Source of the DNA: Owenia fusiformis
Taxonomy: Eukaryota; Annelida; Polychaeta; Sabellida; Oweniidae
NCBI GenBank assembly: GCA_903813345.2
Contig: CAIIXF020000006.1
Span: 32,558,710 to 32,622,709, forward strand
Length of the DNA stretch: 64,000 bases
Reading direction: 5' to 3'
Shown: positions 43,731 to 59,378 of the stretch, piece by piece
Numbering within the stretch: the first letter of the stretch is position 1
Layout of the letters: each line of letters opens with the position of its first letter
The notes under the pieces: generated by a model
The model's database searches: none
Seen by the model: only the letters and a program-made list of their open reading frames with translations
Told to the model about the DNA's origin: nothing
Position numbers and translations under genes: made by a program

Positions 43731-46700
43731 ATAAAATGATGTTATAGTTCAAGTTGAACAGAGTGGTGATGTCTCGTGTCATCTTGGGATGACACGTCGC
43801 CGGACGAGACACTCTTAGGATGAGACCCTCCTCGGATGAGCGGTACGAAATAAATTTTTCTTTCTAAAATTGAAATTAATGGTATAAAATGATGTTATAG
43901 TTCAAGTTGAACAGAGTGGTGATGTCTCGTGTCATCTCGGGATGACACATCGCCGGACGAGACACTCTTAGGATGAGATCCTCCTCGGATGAGCGGTACG
44001 AAATAAATTTTTCTTTCTAAAATTGAAATTAATGGTATAAAATGATGTAATAGTTCAAGTTGAACAGAGTGGTGATGTCTGCTGTCATCTCGGGATGACA
44101 CATCGCCGGACGAGACACTCTTAGGATGAGATCCTCCTCGGATGAGCGGTACGAAATAAATTTTTCTTTCTAAAATTGAAATTAATGGTATAAAATGATG
44201 TTATAGTTCAAGTTGAATAGAGTGGTGATGTCTGGTGTCATCTCGGGATGACACGTCGCCGGACGAGACACTCTTAGGATGAGATCCTCCTCGGATGAGC
44301 GGTACGAAATAAATTTTTCTTTCTAAAATTGAAATTAATGGAATAAAATGATGTTATAGTTCAAGTTGAACAGAGTGGTGATGTCTGGTGTCATCTCGGG
44401 ATGACACGTCGCCGGACGAGACACTCTTAGGATGAGATCCTCCTCGGATGAGCGGTACGAAATAAATTTTTCTTTCTAAAATTGAAATTAATGGTATAAA
44501 ATGATGTTATAGTTCAAGTTGAACAGAGTGGTGATGTCTGGTGTCATCTCGGGATGACACGTCGCCGGACGAGACACTCTTAGGATGAGATCCTCCTCGG
44601 ATGAGCGGTACGAAATAAATTTTTCTTTCTAAAATTGAAATTAATGGTATAAAATGATGTTATACTTCAAGTTGAACAGAGTGGTGATGTTTGGTGTCAT
44701 CTCGGGATGACACGTCGCCGGACAAGACACTCTTAGGATGAGATCCTCCTCGGATGAGCGGTACGAAATAAATTTTTCTTTCTAAAATTGAAATTAATGG
44801 TATAAAATGATGTTATAGTTCAAGTTGAACAGAGTGGTGATGTCTGATGTCATCTCGGGATGACACGTCGCCGGACGAGACACTCTTAGGATGAGATCCT
44901 CCTCGGATGAGCGGTACGAAATAAATTTTTCTTTCTAAAATTGAAATTAATGGTATAAAATGATGTTATAGTTCAAGTTGAACAGAGTGGTGATGTCTGG
45001 CGTCATCTCGGGATGACACGTCGCCGGACGGGACACTCTTAGGATGAGATCCTCCTCGGATGAGCGGTACAAAATAAATTTTTCTTTCTAAAATTGAAAT
45101 TAATGGTATAAAATGATGTTATAGTTCAAGTTGAACAGAGTGGTGATGTCTCGTGTCATCTCGGGATGACACGTCGCCGGACGAGACACTCTAAGGATGA
45201 GATCCTCCTCGGATGAGCGGTACGAAATAAATTTTTCTTTCTAAAATTGAAATTAATGGTATAAAATGATGTTATAGTTCAAGTTGAACAGAGTGGTGAT
45301 GTCTCGTGTCATCTCGGGATGACACGTCGCCTGACGAGACACTCTTAGGATGAGATCCTCCTCGGATGAGCGGTACGAAATAAATTTTTCTTTCTAAAAT
45401 TGAAATTAATGGTATAAAATGATGTTATAGCTCAAGTTGAACAGAGTGGTGATGTCTGGTGTCATCTTGGGATGACACGTCGCCGGACGAGACACTCTTA
45501 GGATGAGATCCTCCTCGGATGAGCGGTACGAAATAAATCTTTCTTTCTAAAATTGAAATTAATGGTATAAAATGATGTTATAGTTCAAGTTGAACAGAGT
45601 GGTGATGTCTGGTGTCATCTCGGGATGACACGTCGCCGGACGAGACACTCTTAGGATGAGATCCTCCTCTGATGAGCGGTACGAAATAAATTTTTCTTTC
45701 TAAAATTGAAATTAATGGTATAAAATGATGTTATAGTTCAAGTTGAACAGAGAGGTGATGTCTGATGTCATCTCGGGATGACACGTCGCCGGACAAGACA
45801 CTCTTAGGATGAGATCCTCCTCGGATGAGCGGTACGAAATAAATTTTTCTTTCTAAAATTGAAATTAATGGTATAAAATGATGTTATAGTTCAAGTTGAA
45901 CAGAGTGGTGATGTCTGGTGTCATCTCGGGATGACACGTCGCCGGACGAGACACTCTTAGGATGAGATCCTCCTCGGATGAGCGGTACGAAATAAATTTT
46001 TCTTTCTAAAATTGAAATTAATGGTATAAAATGATGTTATAGTTCAAGTTGAACAGAGTGGTGATGTCTCGTGTCATCTCGGGATGACACGTCGCCGGAC
46101 AGGACACTCTTAGGATGAGATCCTCCTCGGATGAGCGGTACGAAATAAATTTTTCTTTCTAAAATTGAAATTAATGGTATAAAATGATGTTATAGTTCAA
46201 GTTGAACAGAGTGGTGATGTCTGGTGTCATCTCGGGATGACACGTCGCCGGACGAGACACTCTTAGGATGAGATCCTCCTCGGATGAGCGGTACCAAATA
46301 AATTTTTCTTTCTAAAATTGAAATTAATGGTATAAAATGATGTTATAGTTCAAGTTGAACAGAGTGGTGATGTCTCGTGTCATCTCGGGATGACACGTCG
46401 CCGGACGAGACACTCTTAGGATGAGATCCTCCTCGGATGAGCGGTACGAAATAAATTTTTCTTTCTAAAATTGAAATTAATGGTATAAAATGATGTTATA
46501 GTTCAAGTTGAACAGAGTGGTGATGTCTGGTGTCATCTCGGGATGAGCGGTACGAAATAAATTTTTCTTTCTAAAATTGAAATTAATGGTATAAAATGAT
46601 GTTATATTTCAAGTTGAACAGAGTGGTGATGTCTGGTGTCATCTCGGGATGACGCGTCGCCGGACGAGACACTCTTAGGATGAGATCCTCCTCGGATGAG

Positions 46701-49700
46701 CGGTACAAAATAAATTTTTCTTTCTAAAATTGAAATTAATGGTATAAAATGATGTTATAGTTCAAGTTGAACAGAGTGGTGATGTCTCGTGTCATCTCGG
46801 GATGACACGTCGCCGGACGAGACACTCTTAGGATGAGATCCTCCTCGGATGAGCGGTACGAAATAAATTTTTCTTTCTAAAATTGAAATTAATGGTATAA
46901 AATGATGTTATAGTTCAAGTTGAACAGAGTGGTGATGTCTGGTGTCATCTCGGGATGACACGTCGCCGGACGAGACACTCTTAGGATGAGATCCTCCTCG
47001 GATGAGCGGTACGAAATAAATTTTTCTTTCTAAAATTGAAATTAATGGTATAAAATGATGTTATAGTTCAAGTTGAACAGAGTGGTGATGTCTGGTGTCA
47101 TCTCGGGATGACACGTCGCCGGACGAGACACTCTTAGGATGAGATCCTCCTCGGATGAGAGGTACGAAATAAATTTTTCTTTCTAAAATTGAAATTAATG
47201 GTATAAAATGATGTTATAGTTCAAGTTGAACAGAGTGGTGATGTCTCGTGTCATCTCGGGATGACACGTCGCCGGACGAGACACTCTTAGGATGAGATCC
47301 TCCTCGGATGAGCGGTACGAAATAAATTTTTCTTTCTAAAATTGAAATTAATGGTATAAAATGATGTTATAGTTCAAGTTGAACAGAGTGGTGATGTCTC
47401 ATGTCATCTCAGGATGACACGTCGCCGGACGAGACACTCTTAGGATGAGATCCTCCTCGGATGAGCGGTACGAAATAAATTTTTCTTTCTAAAATTGAAA
47501 TTAATGGTATAAAATGATGTTATAGTTCAAGTTGAACAGAGTGGTGATGTCTCTTGTCATCTCGGGATGACACGTCGCCGGACGAGACACTCTTAGGGTG
47601 AGATCCTCCTCGGATGAGCGGTACGAAATAAATTTTTTTTCTAAAATTGAAATTAATGGTATAAAATGATGTTATAGTTCAAGTTGAACAGAGTGGTGAT
47701 GTCTGGTGTCATCTCGGGATGACACGTCGCCGGATGAGACACTCTTAGGATGAGATCCTCCTCAGATGAGCGGTACGAAATAAATTTTTCTTTCTAAAAT
47801 TGAAATTAATGGTATAAAATGATGTTATAGTTCAAGTTGAACAGAGTGGTGATGTCTGGTGTCATCTCAGGATGACACGTCGCCGGACGAGACACTCTTA
47901 GGATGAGATCCTCCTCGGATGAGCGGTACGAAATAAATTTTTCTTTCTAAAATTGAAATTAATGGTATAAAATGATGTTATAGTTCAAGTTGAACAGAGT
48001 GGTGATGTCTCGTGTCATCTCAGGATGACACGTCGCCGGACGAGACACTCTTAGGATGAGATCCTCCTCGGATGAGCGGTACGAAATAAATTTGTCTTTC
48101 TAAAATTGAAATTAATGGTATAAAATGATGTTATAGTTCAAGTTGAACAGAGTGGTGATGTCTGGTGTCATCTCAGGATGACACGTCGCCGGACGAGACA
48201 CTCTTAGGATGAGATCCTCCTCGGATGAGCGGTACGAAATAAATTTTTCTTTCTAAAATTGAAATTAATGGTATAAAATGATGTTATAGTTCAAGTTGAA
48301 CAGAGTGGTGATGTCTGGTGTCATCTCGGGATGACACGTCGCCGGACGAGACACTCTTAGGATGAGATCCTCCTCGGATGAGCGGTACGAAATAAAATTT
48401 TCTTTCTAAAATTGAAATTAATGGTATAAAATGATGTTATAGTTCAAGTTGAACAGAGTGGTGATGTCTGGTGTCATCTCGGGATGACACGTCGCCGGAC
48501 GAGACACTCTTAGGATGAGATCCTCCTCGGATGAGCGGTACTAAATAAATTTTTCTTTCTAAAATTGAAATTAATGGTATAAAATGATGTTATAGTTCAA
48601 GTTGAACAGAGTGGTGATGTCTCATGTCATCTCGGGATGACACGTCGCCGGACGAGACACTCTTAGGATGAGATCCTCCTCGGATGAGCGGTACGAAATT
48701 AATTTTTCTTTCTAAAATTGAAATTAATGGTATAAAATGATGTTATAGTTCAAGTTGAACAGAGTGGTGATGTCTCGTGTCATCTCGGGATGACACTTCG
48801 CCGGACGAGACACTCTTAGGATGAGATCCTCCTCTGATGAGCGGTACGAAATAAATTTTTCTTTCTAAAATTGAAATTAATGGTATAAAATGATGTTATA
48901 GTTCAAGTTGAACAGAGTGGTGATGTCTGGTGTCATCTCGGGATGACGATCCTCCTCGGATGAGAGGTACGAAATAAATTTTTCTTTCTAAAATTGAAAT
49001 TAATGGTATAAAATGATGTTATAGTTCAAGTTGAACAGAGTGGTGATGTCTCGTGTCATCTCGGGATGACACGTCGCCGGACGAGACACTCTTAGGATGA
49101 GATCCTCCTCGGATGAGCGGTACGAAATAAATTTTTCTTTCTAAAATTGAAATTAATGGTATAAAATGATGTTATAGTTCAAGTTGAACAGAGTGGTGAT
49201 GTCTGGTGTCATCTCGGGATGACGCGTCGCCGGACGAGACACTCTTAGGATGAGATCCTCCTCGGATGAGCGGTACGAAATAAATTTTTCTTTCTAAAAT
49301 TGAAATTAATGGTATAAAATGATGTTATAGTTCAAGTTGAACAGAGTGGTGATGTCTCGTGTCATCTCGGGATGACACGTCGCCGAACGAGACACTCTTA
49401 GGATGACATCCTCCTCGGATGAGCGGTACGAAATAAATTTTTCTTTCTAAAATTGAAATTAATGGTATAAATTGATGTTATAGTTCAAGTTGAACAGAGT
49501 GGTGATGTCTCGTGTCATCTCGGGATGACACGTCGCCAGACAAAACTCTTAGGATGAGATCCTCCTCGGATGAGCGGTACGAAATAAATTTTTCTTTCTA
49601 AAATTGAAATTAATGGTATAAAATGATGTTATAGTTCAAGTTGAACAGAGTGGTGATGTCTGGTGTCATCTCGGGATGACACGTCGCCGGACGAGACACT

Positions 49701-51640
49701 CTTAGGATGAGATCCTCCTCGGATGAGCGGTACGAAATAAATTTTTCTTTCTAAAATTGAAATTAATGGTATAAAATGATGTTATAGTTCAAGTTGAACA
49801 GAGTGGTGATGTCTGGTGTCATCTCGGGATGACACGTCGCCGGACGAGACACTCTTAGGATGAGATCCTCCTCGGATGAGCGGTACGAAATAAATTTTTC
49901 TTTCTAAAATTGAAATTAATGGTATAAAATGATGTTATAGTTCAATTTGAACAGAGTGGTGATGTCTGGTGTCATCTCGGGATGACACGTCGCCGGACGA
50001 GACACTCTTAGGATGAGATCCTCCTCGGATGAGCGGTACGAAATAAATTTTTCTTTCTAAAATTGAAATTAATGGTATAAAATGATGTTATAGTTCAAGT
50101 TGAACAGAGTGGTGATGTCTCCTGTCATCTCGGGATGACACGTCGCCGGACGAGACACTCTTAGGATGAGATCCTCCTCGGATGAGCGGTACGAAATAAA
50201 TTTTTCTTTCTAAAATTGAAATTAATGGTATAAAATGATGTTATAGTTCAAGTTGAACAGAGTGGTGATGTCTGGTGTCATCTCGGGATGACACGTCGCC
50301 GGACGAGACACTCTTAGGATGAGATCCTCCTCGGATGAGCGGTACGAAATAAATTTTTCTTTCTAAAATTGAAATTAATGGTATAAAATGATGTTATAGT
50401 TCAAGTTGAACAGAGTGGTGATGTCTCCTGTCATCTCGGGATGACACGTCGCCGGACGAGACACTCTTAGGATGAGATTCTCCTCGGATGAGCGGTACGA
50501 AATAAATTTTTCTTTCTAAAATTGAAATTAATGGTATAAAATGATGTTATAGTTCAAGTTGAACAGAGTGGGGTTGTCTGGTGTCATCTCGGGATGACAC
50601 GTCGCCGGAAGAGACACACTTAGGATGAGATCCTCCTCGGATGAGCGGTACGAAATAAATTTTTCTTTCTAAAATTGAAATTAATGGTATAAAATGATGT
50701 TATAGTTCAAGTTGAACAGAGTGGTGATGTCTGGTGTCATCTCGGGATGACGCGTCGCCGGACGAGACACTCTTAGGATGAGATCCTCCTCGGATGAGCG
50801 GTACGAAATAAATTTTTCTTTCTAAAATTGAAATTAATGGTATAAAATGATGTTATAGTTCAAGTTGAACAGAGTGGTGATGTCTCGTGTCATCTCGGGA
50901 TGACACGTCGCCGGACGAGACACTCTTAGGATGAGATCCTCCTCGGATGAGCGGTACGAAATAAATTTTTCTTTCTAAAATTGAAATTAATGGTATAAAA
51001 TGATGTTATAGTTCAAGTTGAACAGAGTGGTGATGTCTGGTGTCATCTCGGGATAACGCGTCGCCGGAGGAGACACTCTTATGATGAGATCCTCCTCGGA
51101 TGAGCGGTACGAAATAAATTTTTCTTTCTAAAATTGAAATTAATGGTATAAAATGATGTTATAGTTCAAGTTGAACAGAGTGGTGATGTCTCGTGTCATC
51201 TCGGGATGACACGTCGCCGGACGAGACACTCTTAGGATGAGATCCTCCTCGGATGAGCGGTACGAAATAAATTTTTCTTTCTAAAATTGAAATTAATGGT
51301 ATAAAATGATGTTATAGTTCAAGTTGAACAGAGTGGTGATGTCTGGTGTCATCTCGGGATGACACGTCGCCGGACGAGACACTCTTAGGATGAGATCCTC
51401 CTCGGATGAGCGGTACGAAATAAATTTTTCTTTCTAAAATTGAAATTAATGGTATAAAATGATGTTATAGTTCAAGTTGAACAGAGTGGTGATGTCTGGT
51501 GTCATCTCGGGATGACACGTCGCCGGACGAGACACTCTTAGGATGAGATCCTCCTCGGATGAGCGGTACGAAATAAATTTTTCTTTCTAAAATTGAAATT
51601 AATGGTATAAAATGATGTTATAGTTCAAGTTGAACAGAGT

Positions 51641-53170
51641 GGGGTTGTCTGGTGTCATCTCGGGATGACACGTTGCCGGACGAGACACTCTTAGGATGAG
51701 ATCCTCCTCGGATGAGAGGTACCAAATAAATTTTTCTTTCTAAAATTGAAATTAATGGTATAAAATGATGTTATAGTTCAAGTTGAACAGAGTGGTGATG
51801 TCTCGTGTCATCTCGGGATGACACGTCGCCGGACGAGACACTCTTAGGATGAGATCCTCCTCGGATGAGCGGTACAAAATAAATTTTTCTTTCTAAAATT
51901 GAAATTAATGGTATAAAATGATGTTATAGTTCAAGTTGAACAGAGTGGTGATGTCTCGGGTCATCTCGGGATGACATGTCGCCGGACAAGACACTCTTAG
52001 GATGAGATCCTCCTCGGATGAGCGGTACGAAATAAATTTTTCTTTCTAAAATTGAAATTAATGGTATAAAATGATGTTATAGTTCAAGTTGAACAGAGTG
52101 GTGATGTCTGGTGTCATCTCGGGATGACACGTCGCCGGACGAGACACTCTTAGGATGAGATCCTCCTCGGATGAGAGGTACGAAATAAATTTTTCTTTCT
52201 AAAATTGAAATTAATGGTATAAAATAATGTTATAGTTCAAGTTGAACAGAGTGGTGATGTCTCGTGTCATCTCGGGATGACACGTCGCCGGACGAGACAC
52301 TCTTAGGATGAGATCCTCCTCGGATTAGCGGTACCAAATAAATTTTTCTTTCTAAAATTGAAATTAATGGTATAAAATGATGTTATAGTTCAAGTTGAAC
52401 AGAGTGGGGTTGTCTGGTGTCATCTCGGGATGACACGTCGCCGGACGAGATCCTCCTCGGATGAGCGGTACCAAATAAATTTTTCTTTCTAAAATTGAAA
52501 TTAATGGTATAAAATGATGTTATAGTTCAAGTTGAACAGAGTGGTGATGTCTCGTGTCATCTCGGGATGACACGTCGCCGGACGAGACACTCTTAGGATG
52601 AGATCCTCCTCGGATGAGCGGTACGAAATAAATTTTTCTTTCTAAAATTGAAATTAATGGTATAAAATGATGTTATAGTTCAAGTTGAACAGAGTGGTGA
52701 TGTCTCGTGTCATCTCGGGATGACATGTCGCCGGACAAGACACTCTTAGGATGAGATCCTCCTCGGATGAGCGGTACGAAATAAATTTTTCTTTCTAAAA
52801 TTGAAATTAATGGTATAAAATGATGTTATAGTTCAAGTTGAACAGAGTGGTGATGTCTGGTGTCATCTCGGGATGACACGTCGCCGGACGAGACACTCTT
52901 AGGATGAGATCCTCCTCGGATGAGAGGTACGAAATAAATTTTTCTTTCTAAAATTGAAATTAATGGTATAAAATGATGTTATAGTTCAAGTTGAACAGAG
53001 TGGTGATGTCTCGTGTCATCTCGGGATGACACGTCGCCGGACGAGACACTCTTAGGATGAGATCCTCCTCGGATGAGCGGTACGAAATAAATTTTTCTTT
53101 CTAAAATTGAAATTAATGGTATAAAATGATGTTATAGTTCAAGTTGAACAGAGTGGTGATGTCTGGTGTC
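51641..53170. repeat. Two tandem copies of a 5-monomer higher-order block in satellite B
   Basis: The rare string GAGTGGGGTTGTC ends its GAGTG at 51,641 and 52,406 (765 bases, five monomers). GACATGTCGCCGGACAAGAC at 51,972 and 52,721, and GATGAGAGGTACG at 52,170 and 52,919, are 749 apart: five monomers less a 16-base deletion at about 52,450 in the second block. Three rare variants in the same order show block duplication. Confidence 0.75.
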
Positions 53171-56100
53171 ATCTCGGGATGACGCGTCGCCGAACGAAAC
53201 ACTCTTAGGATGAGATCCTCCTCGGATGAGCGGTACGAAATAAATTTTTCTTTCTAAAATTGAAATTAATGGTATAAAATGATGTTATAGTTCAAGTTGA
53301 ACAGAGTGGTGATGTCTCGTGTCATCTCAGGATGACACGTCGCCGGACGAGACACTCTTAGGATGAGATCCTCCTCGGATGAGCGGTACGAAATAAATAT
53401 TTCTTTCTAAAATTGAAATTAATGGTATAAAATGATGTTATAGTTCAAGTTGAACAGAGTGGTGATGTCTCGTGTCATCTCGGGATGACACGTCGCCGGA
53501 CAAAACTCTTAGGATGAGATCCTCCTCGGATGAGCGGTACGAAATAAATTTTTCTTTCTAAAATTGAAATTAATGGTATAAAATGATGTTATAGTTCAAG
53601 TTGAACAGAGTGGTGATGTCTCGTGTCATCTCGGGATGACACGTCCGAGATGACACGTCGCCGGACAAAACTCTTAGGATGAGATCCTCCTCGGATGAGC
53701 GGTACGAAATAAATTTTTCTTTCTCAAATTGAAATTAATGGTATAAAATGATGTTATAGTTCAAGTTGAACAGAGTGGTGATGTCTGGTGTCATCTCGGA
53801 ATGACACGTCGCCGGACGAGACACTCTTAGGATGAGATCCTCCTAGGATGAGCGGTACGAAATAAATTTTTCTTTCTAAAATTGAAATTAATGGTATAAA
53901 ATGATGTTATAGTTCAAGTTGAACAGAGTGGTGATGTCTCGTGTCATCTCGGGATGACACATCGCCGGACGAGACACTCTTAGGATGAGATCCTCCTCGG
54001 ATGAGCGGTACGAAATAAATTTTTCTTTCTAAAATTGAAATTTATGGTATAAAATGATGTTATAGTTCAAGTTGAACAGAGTGGTAATGTCTGGTGTCAT
54101 CTCGGGATAACGCGTCGCCGGAGGAGACACTCTTAGGATGAGATCCTCCTCGGATGAGCGGTACGAAATAAATTTTTCTTTCTAAAATTGAAATTAATGG
54201 TATAAAATGATGTTATAGTTCAAGTTGAACAGAGTGGTGATGTCTCGTGTCATCTCAGGATGACACGTCGCCGGACGAGACACTCTTAGGATGAGATCCT
54301 CCTCGGATGAGCGGTACGAAATAAATTTTTCTTTCTAAAATTGAAATTAATGGCATAAAATGATGTTATAGTTCAAGTTGAACAGAGTGGTGATGTCTCG
54401 TGTAATCTCGGGATGACACGTCGCCGGACGAGATACTCTTAGGATGAGATCCTCCTCAGATGAGCGGTACGAAATAAATTTTTCTTTCTAAAATTGAAAT
54501 TAATGGTATAAAATGATGTTATAGTTCAAGTTGAACAGAGTGGTGATGTCTCGTGTCATCTCGGGATGACACGTCGCCGGACGAGACACTCTTAGGATGA
54601 GATCCTCCTCGGATGAGCGGTACGAAATAAATTTTTCTTTCTAAAATTGAAATTAATGGTATAAAATGATGTTATAGTTCAAGTTGAACAGAGTGGTGAT
54701 GTCTCGTGTCATCTCGGGATGACACATCGCCGGACGAGACACTCTTAGGATGAGATCCTCCTCGGATGAGCGGTACGAAATAAATTTTTCTTTCTAAAAT
54801 TGAAATTAATGGTATAAAATGATGTTATAGTTCAAGTTGAACAGAGTGGTGATGTCTGGTGTCATCTCGGGATGACACGTCGCCGGACGAGACACTCTTA
54901 GGATGAGATCCTCCTCGGATGAGCGGTATGAAATAAATTTTTCTTTCTAAAATTGAAATTAATGGTATAAAATGATGTTATAGTTCAAGTTGAACAGAGT
55001 GGTGATGTCTGGTGTCATCTCGGGATGACACGTCGCCGGACGAGACACTCTTAGGATGAGATCCTCCTCGGATGAGCGGTACGAAATAAATTTTTCTTTC
55101 TAAATTTGAAATTAATGGTATAAAATGATGTTATAGTTCAAGTTGAACAGAGTGGTGATGTCTCGTGTCATCTCGGGATGACACGTCGCCGGACGAGACA
55201 CTCTTAAGATGAGATCCTCCTCGGATGAGCGGTACGAAATAAATTTTTCTTTCTAAATTTGAAATTAATGGTATAAAATGATGTTATAGTTCAAGTTGAA
55301 CAGAGTGGTGATGTCTGGTGTTATCTCGGGATGACACGTCGCCGGACGAGACACTCTTAGGATGAGATCCTCCTCGGATGAGCGGTACGAAATAAATTTT
55401 TCTTTCTAAAATTGAAATTAATGGTATAAAATGATGTTATAGTTCAAGTTGAACAGAGTGGTGATGTCTCGTGTCATCTCGGGATGACACGTCGCCGGAC
55501 GAGACACTCTTAGGATGAGATCCTCCTCGGATGAGCGGTACCAAATAAATTTTTCTTTCTAAAATTGAAATTAATAGTATAAAATGATGTTATAGTTCAA
55601 GTTGAACAGAGTGGTGATGTCTGGTGTCATCTCGGGATGACACGTCGCCGGATGAGACACTTTTAGGATGAGATCCTCCTCGGATGAGCGGTACGAAATA
55701 AATTTTTCTTTCTAAAATTGAAATTAATGGTATAAAATGATGTTATAGTTCAAGTTGAACAGAGTGGTGATGTCTCGTGTCATCTTGGGATGACACGTCG
55801 CCGGACGAGACACTCTTAGGATGAGATCCTCCTCGGATGAGCGGTACGAAATAAATTTTTCTTTCTAAAATTGAAATTAATGGTATAAAATGATGTTATA
55901 GTTCAAGTTGAACAGAGTGGTGATGTCTCGTGTCATCTCGGGATGACAACTAAAATTGAAATTAATGGTATAAAATGATGTTATAGTTCAAGTTGAACAG
56001 AGTGGTGATGTCTCGTGTCATCTCGGGATGACACGTCGCCGGACGAGACACTGTTAGGATGAGATCCTCCTCGGATGAGCGGTACGAAATAAATTTTTCT

Positions 56101-59100
56101 TTCTAAAATTGAAATTAATGGTATAAAATGATGTTATAGTTCAAGTTGAACAGAGTGGTGATGTTTCGTGTCATCTCGGGATGACACGTCGCCGGACGAG
56201 ACACTCTTAGGATGAGATCCTCCTCGGATGAGCGGTACGAAATAAATTTTTCTTTCTAAAATTGAAATTAATGGTATAAAATGATGTTATAGTTCAAGTT
56301 GAACAGAGTGGTGATGTCTGGTGTCATCTCGGGATGACACGTCGCCGGACGAGACACTCTTAGGATGAGATCCTCCTCGGATGAGCGGTACGAAATAAAT
56401 TTTTCTTTCTAAAATTGAAATTAATGGTATAAAATGATGTTATAGTTCAAGTTGAACAGAGTGGTGATGTCTCGTGTCATCTCGGGATGACACGTCGCCG
56501 GACGAGACACTCTTAGGATGAGATCCTCCTCGGATGAGCGGTACGAAATAAATTTTTCTTTCTAAAATTGAAATTAATGGTATAAAATGATGTTATAGTT
56601 CAAGTTGAACAGAGTGGTGATGTCTCGTGTCATCTCGGGATGACACGTCACCGGACGAGACACTCTTAGGATGAGATCCTCCTCGGATGAGCGGTACGAA
56701 ATAAATTTTTCTTTCTAAAATTGAAATTAATGGTATAAAATGATGTTATAGTTCAAGTTGAACAGAGTGAATGATGTTATAGTTCAAGTTGAACAGAGTG
56801 GTGATGTCTCGTGTCATCTCGGGATGACACGTCGCCGGACGAGACACTCTTAGGATGAGATCCTCCTCTGATGAGCGGTACGAAATAAATTTTTCTTATT
56901 AAAATTGAAATTAATGGTATAAAATGATGTTATAGTTCAAGTTGAACAGAGTGGTGATGTCTCGTGTCATCTCGGGACGACACGTCGCCGGACGAGACAC
57001 TCTTAGGATGAGATCCTCCTCGGATGAGCGGTACGAAATAAATTTTTCTTTCTAAAATTGAAATTAATGGTATAAAATGATGTTATAGTTCAAGTTGAAC
57101 AGAGTGGTGATGTCTCGTGTCATCTCGGGATGACACGTCGCCGGACGAGACACTCTTAGGATGAGATCCTCTTTGGATGAGCGGTACGAAATAAATTTTT
57201 CTTTCTAAAATTGAAATTAATGGTATAAAATTATGTTATAGTTCAAGTTGAACAGAGTGGTGATGTCTCGTGTCATCTCGGGATGACACGTCGCTGGACG
57301 AGACACTCTTAGGATGAGATCCTCCTCGGATGAGCGGTACGAAATAAATTTTTCTTTCTAAAATTGAAATTAATGGTATAAAATGATGTTATAGTTCAAG
57401 TTGAACAGAGTGGTGATGTCTGGTGTCATCTCGGGATGACACGTCGCCGGACGAGACACTCTTAGGATGAGATCCTCCTCGGATGAGCGGTACGAAATAA
57501 ATTTTTCTTTCTAAAATTGAAATTAATGGTATAAAATGATGTTATAGTTCAAGTTGACAGAGTGGTGATGTCTCGTGTCATCTCGGGACGACACGTCGCC
57601 GGACGAGACACTCTTAGGATGAGATCCTCCTCGGATGAGCGGTACGAAATAAATTTTTCTTTCTAAAATTGAAATTAATGGTATAAAATGATGTTATAGT
57701 TCAAGTTGAACAGAGTGGTGATGTCTGGTGTCATCTCGGGATGACACGTCGCCGGACGAGACACTCTTAGGATGAGATCCTCCTTGGATGAGCGGTACGA
57801 AATAAATTTTTCTTTCTAAAATTGAAATTAATGGTATAAAATTATGTTATAGTTCAAGTTGAACAGAGTGGTGATGTCTCGTGTCATCTCGGGATGACAC
57901 GTCGCTGGACGAGACACTCTTAGGATGAGATCCTCCTCGGATGAGCGGTACGAAATAAATTTTTCTTTCTAAAATTGAAATTAATGGTATAAAATGATGT
58001 TATAGTTCAAGTTGAACAGAGTGGTGATGTCTGGTGTCATCTCGGGATGACACGTCGCCGGACGAGACACTCTTAGGATGAGATCCTCCTCGGATGAGCG
58101 GTACGAAATAAATTTTTCTTTCTAAAATTGAAATTAATGGTATAAAATGATGTTATAGTTCAAGTTTAACAGAGTGGTGATGTCTCGTGTCATCTCGGGA
58201 TGACACGTCGCCGGACGAGACACTCTTAGGATGAGATCCTCCTTGGATGAGCGGTACGAAATAAATTTTTCTTTCTAAAATTGAAATTAATGGTATAAAA
58301 TGATGTTATAGTTCAAGTTGAACAGAGTGGTGATGTCTGGTGTCATCTCGGGATGACACGTCGCCGGACGAGACACTCTAAGGATGAGATCCTCCTCGGA
58401 TGAGCGGTACAAAATAAATTTTTCTTTCTAAAATTGAAATTAATGGTATAAAATGATGTTATAGTTCAAGTTGAACAGAGTGGTGATGTCTCGTGTCATC
58501 TCGGGATGACACGTCGCCGGACGAGACACTCTTAGGATGAGATCCTCCTTGGATGAGCGGTACGAAATAAATTTTTCTTTCTAAAATTGAAATTAATGGG
58601 ATAAAATGATGTTATAGTTCAAGTTGAACAGAGTGGTGATGTCTCGTGACATCTCGGGATGACACGTCGCCGGACGAGACACTCTTAGGATGAGATCCTC
58701 CTCGGATGAGCGGTACGAAATAAATTTTTCTTTCTAAAATTGAAATTAATGGTATAAAATGATGTTATAGTTCAAGTTGAACAGAGTGGTGATGTCTGGT
58801 GTCATCTCGGGATGACACGTCGCCGGACGAGACACTCTTAGGATGAGATCCTCCTTGGATGAGTGGTACGAAATAAATTTTTCTTTCTAAAATTGAAATT
58901 AATGGTATAAAATGATGTTATAGTTTAAGTTGAACAGAGTGGTGATGTCTGGTGTCATCTCGGGATGACACGTCGCCGGACGAGACACTCTTAGGATGAG
59001 ATCCTCCTCGGATGAGCGGTACGAAATAAATTTTTCTTTCTAAAATTGAAATTAATGGTATAAAATGATGTTATAGTTCAAGTTGAACAGAGTGGTGATG

Positions 59101-59378
59101 TCTCGTGTCATCTCGGGATGACACGTCGCCGGACGAGACACTCTTAGGATGAGATCCTCCTCGGATGAGCGGTACGAAATAAATTTTTCTTTCTAAAATT
59201 GAAATTAATGGTATAAAATGATGTTATAGTTCAAGTTGAACAGAGTGGTGATGTCTGGTGTCATCCTCGTGTCATCTCAGGATGACACGTCGCCGGACGA
59301 GACACTCTTAGGATGAGATCCTCCTTGGATGAGCGGTACGAAATAAATTTTTCTTTCTTAAATTGAAATTAATGGTAT

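Noticed and set aside
43895-44101. 68-codon minus-strand frame inside the satellite
   Set aside because: Exists only because a few point changes remove stops in these monomers; not present in the neighbouring monomers.
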